A DNA stretch of 6,303 nt from Alphaproteobacteria bacterium. GTDB taxonomy: Bacteria > Pseudomonadota > Alphaproteobacteria > ATCC43930 > CGMCC-115725. Below the pieces are notes generated by a model. That model made no database searches and was not told the origin of the DNA. It worked only from the letters and a program-made list of their open reading frames with translations. The position numbers were made by a program, and so were the translations under genes. Shown here in pieces: positions 5,647 to 6,303 of the stretch; positions within the stretch are counted from its first letter, which is position 1; each line of letters begins with the position of its first letter. The DNA is taken from positions 1-6,303 of the forward strand of contig VAZT01000379.1 in the NCBI GenBank assembly GCA_005884825.1, written 5' to 3'.

Positions 5647-6099
5647 TCATGTGGCCCGGCATTTCATCAAGCCGGCGCGCCGGCAGATCGCGACGGTTTC
5701 GCCGCGCTGGTTGATCCCCTGATGCTCGAATTCGACGATCCCGGCGTCCTTGCGCGACTGGCTGCGCCGTTTCGACTTCACGATTGTTCGCGCCCGCAAC
5801 GTGTCGCCGTGGAAGACCGGCTTCGGAAACCGAACGTCGCTCATCCCCAGATTGGCGACCGTCGTACCGAACGTCGTTTCGCCGCCGCTGATGCCGATGA
5901 CCAGACCGAGCGTGAACAGGCTGTTGACCAAGCGCTGGCCGAACTCGGTCTGTTTAGCGAATTCTTCGTCGAGGTGCAGGGGTTGCGGGTTCATCGTCAA
6001 TGTGCTGAAGAGCACATTGTCCATTTCGGTAACGGTCCGGCTGATCGCGTGTTCGAAGACCTGACCCTCTTCAAACTCCTCGAAGTACAATCCGGCCAT
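5647..6099 (-). CDS. MaoC-type single hot-dog hydratase/dehydratase
   Basis: The MaoC family adds or removes water at the double bond of enoyl-CoA esters. Seen in 150 residues: one hot-dog domain starting MAGLYFEEFEEGQVF; the hydratase signature region TLTMNPQPLHLDEEFA with His42; FGQRLVNSLFTLGLVIG in place of the usual FGxRIAHG helix; and SDVRFPKPVFHGDTLRARTIV, typical of the family's C-terminal strands. Against the classical (R)-hydratase motif GDxNPxHxD, the catalytic Asp position reads Asn37, while the His is kept. AAGGAG, 7 bases before the ATG, is a good ribosome site. It is the first gene of a likely operon with the CitE-like lyase. Inferred role: hydrating a mesaconyl-, itaconyl- or similar dicarboxylyl-CoA to the hydroxy ester that the lyase cleaves. 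The Asn could instead mean altered chemistry. Confidence 0.88.
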   Translation of the reverse strand: MAGLYFEEFEEGQVFEHAISRTVTEMDNVLFSTLTMNPQPLHLDEEFAKQTEFGQRLVNSLFTLGLVIGISGGETTFGTTVANLGMSDVRFPKPVFHGDTLRARTIVKSKRRSQSRKDAGIVEFEHQGINQRGETVAICRRAGLMKCRAT

Positions 6100-6277
6100 C
6101 GGTCTTCTCCTTACCTTCTGCTCCCAACATCGATCTCCGAGACGGGCTTCCCGGTTACGCTGGAATTAGCTCGACCGGGAGCGCGGAAAACCATAGCATG
6201 CGCGCGCCGAAAGTGCATCGCGGACGCGCTCCAGCCACGGCCCGGGGCGGTTGGATAAAGCAGGAACTGGGTCGGGA

Positions 6278-6303
6278 ATGGACATCAGCCGGCTGATCGC
6301 TGA
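6278..6303 (+). CDS. Possible start of a gene running off the right edge
   Basis: An ATG at 6278 opens MDISRLIA and stays open to the last base. GGGA lies directly before it, and a better AGGA (6262-6265) is 12 bases away, longer than ideal. It would be divergent from the MaoC-type gene, with about 178 bases between the starts. Too little is visible to assign any function, and it may be a chance ATG. Confidence 0.3.

Noticed and set aside
5627..5652. Direct repeat ACTTCATGT (5627-5635 and 5644-5652)
   Set aside because: It is a single 9-base duplication 17 bases apart in a short gap overlapping the MaoC stop codon, with no further copies; chance or local slippage is enough to explain it.
5632..6258. 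A 208-codon plus-strand frame opposite the MaoC-type gene
   Set aside because: The minus-strand gene has a clear hot-dog domain and a good ribosome site; this frame has neither.
6100..6277. Promoters for the divergent genes
   Set aside because: No -35/-10 pair with acceptable spacing and no -24/-12 element stood out on either strand. Promoters must exist here or nearby, but I cannot place them.

Overview
The window looks like chromosomal DNA of a high-GC alphaproteobacterium. The best evidence is the glnB-glnA pair, a PII signal protein followed closely by a type I glutamine synthetase. This layout, here preceded by a -24/-12 (sigma-54) type promoter, is typical of Alphaproteobacteria. The enzymes also look alphaproteobacterial. 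The species cannot be named from this sequence. A PEP-CTERM sorting tail at the left edge implies an exosortase elsewhere in the genome.

Layout. (1) Positions 3-755, plus strand: the 3' part of a secreted endonuclease/exonuclease/phosphatase-fold protein ending in a PEP-CTERM signal. (2) 756-979: a gene-free gap rich in secondary structure, with a possible three-way-junction fold, a tRNA T-arm-like hairpin and a GC hairpin. (3) 980-2158, plus: a class I/II PLP-dependent aminotransferase of the aspartate aminotransferase type with an unusual C-terminal tail. (4) 2151-4034, plus: a sigma-54-like promoter overlapping the aminotransferase stop codon, then glnB and glnA. (5) 4031-4672, minus: an unrecognised AT-richer lipoprotein gene converging on glnA, overlapping it by 4 bases and sharing an 11-bp perfect hairpin. 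(6) 4749-6099, minus: a two-gene unit in which a MaoC-type hydratase precedes a CitE-like CoA-ester lyase, closed by a 9-bp hairpin. (7) 6100-6277: a divergent intergenic stretch in which I found no convincing promoter or structure. (8) 6278-6303, plus: the possible first codons of a gene running off the window.

How they work together. GlnB reports nitrogen and carbon status (2-oxoglutarate, ATP/ADP, uridylylation at Tyr51) and controls, through the adenylyltransferase GlnE, adenylylation of glutamine synthetase at Tyr398. Placing both under one nitrogen-responsive promoter makes them a self-contained ammonium assimilation unit. The aminotransferase upstream moves glutamate-derived amino groups and so is metabolically adjacent, but it has its own ribosome binding site. 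The hydratase/lyase pair fits hydration and cleavage of a short dicarboxylyl-CoA ester of the mesaconyl/itaconyl/malyl-CoA kind, although the exact substrate cannot be read from the sequence.

No clearly new system was found. The features most worth a second look are the structured gap at 756-892, the promoter and dyad built into the aminotransferase 3' end, the convergent glnA/lipoprotein overlap, and the Asp-to-Asn change in the MaoC active-site motif.
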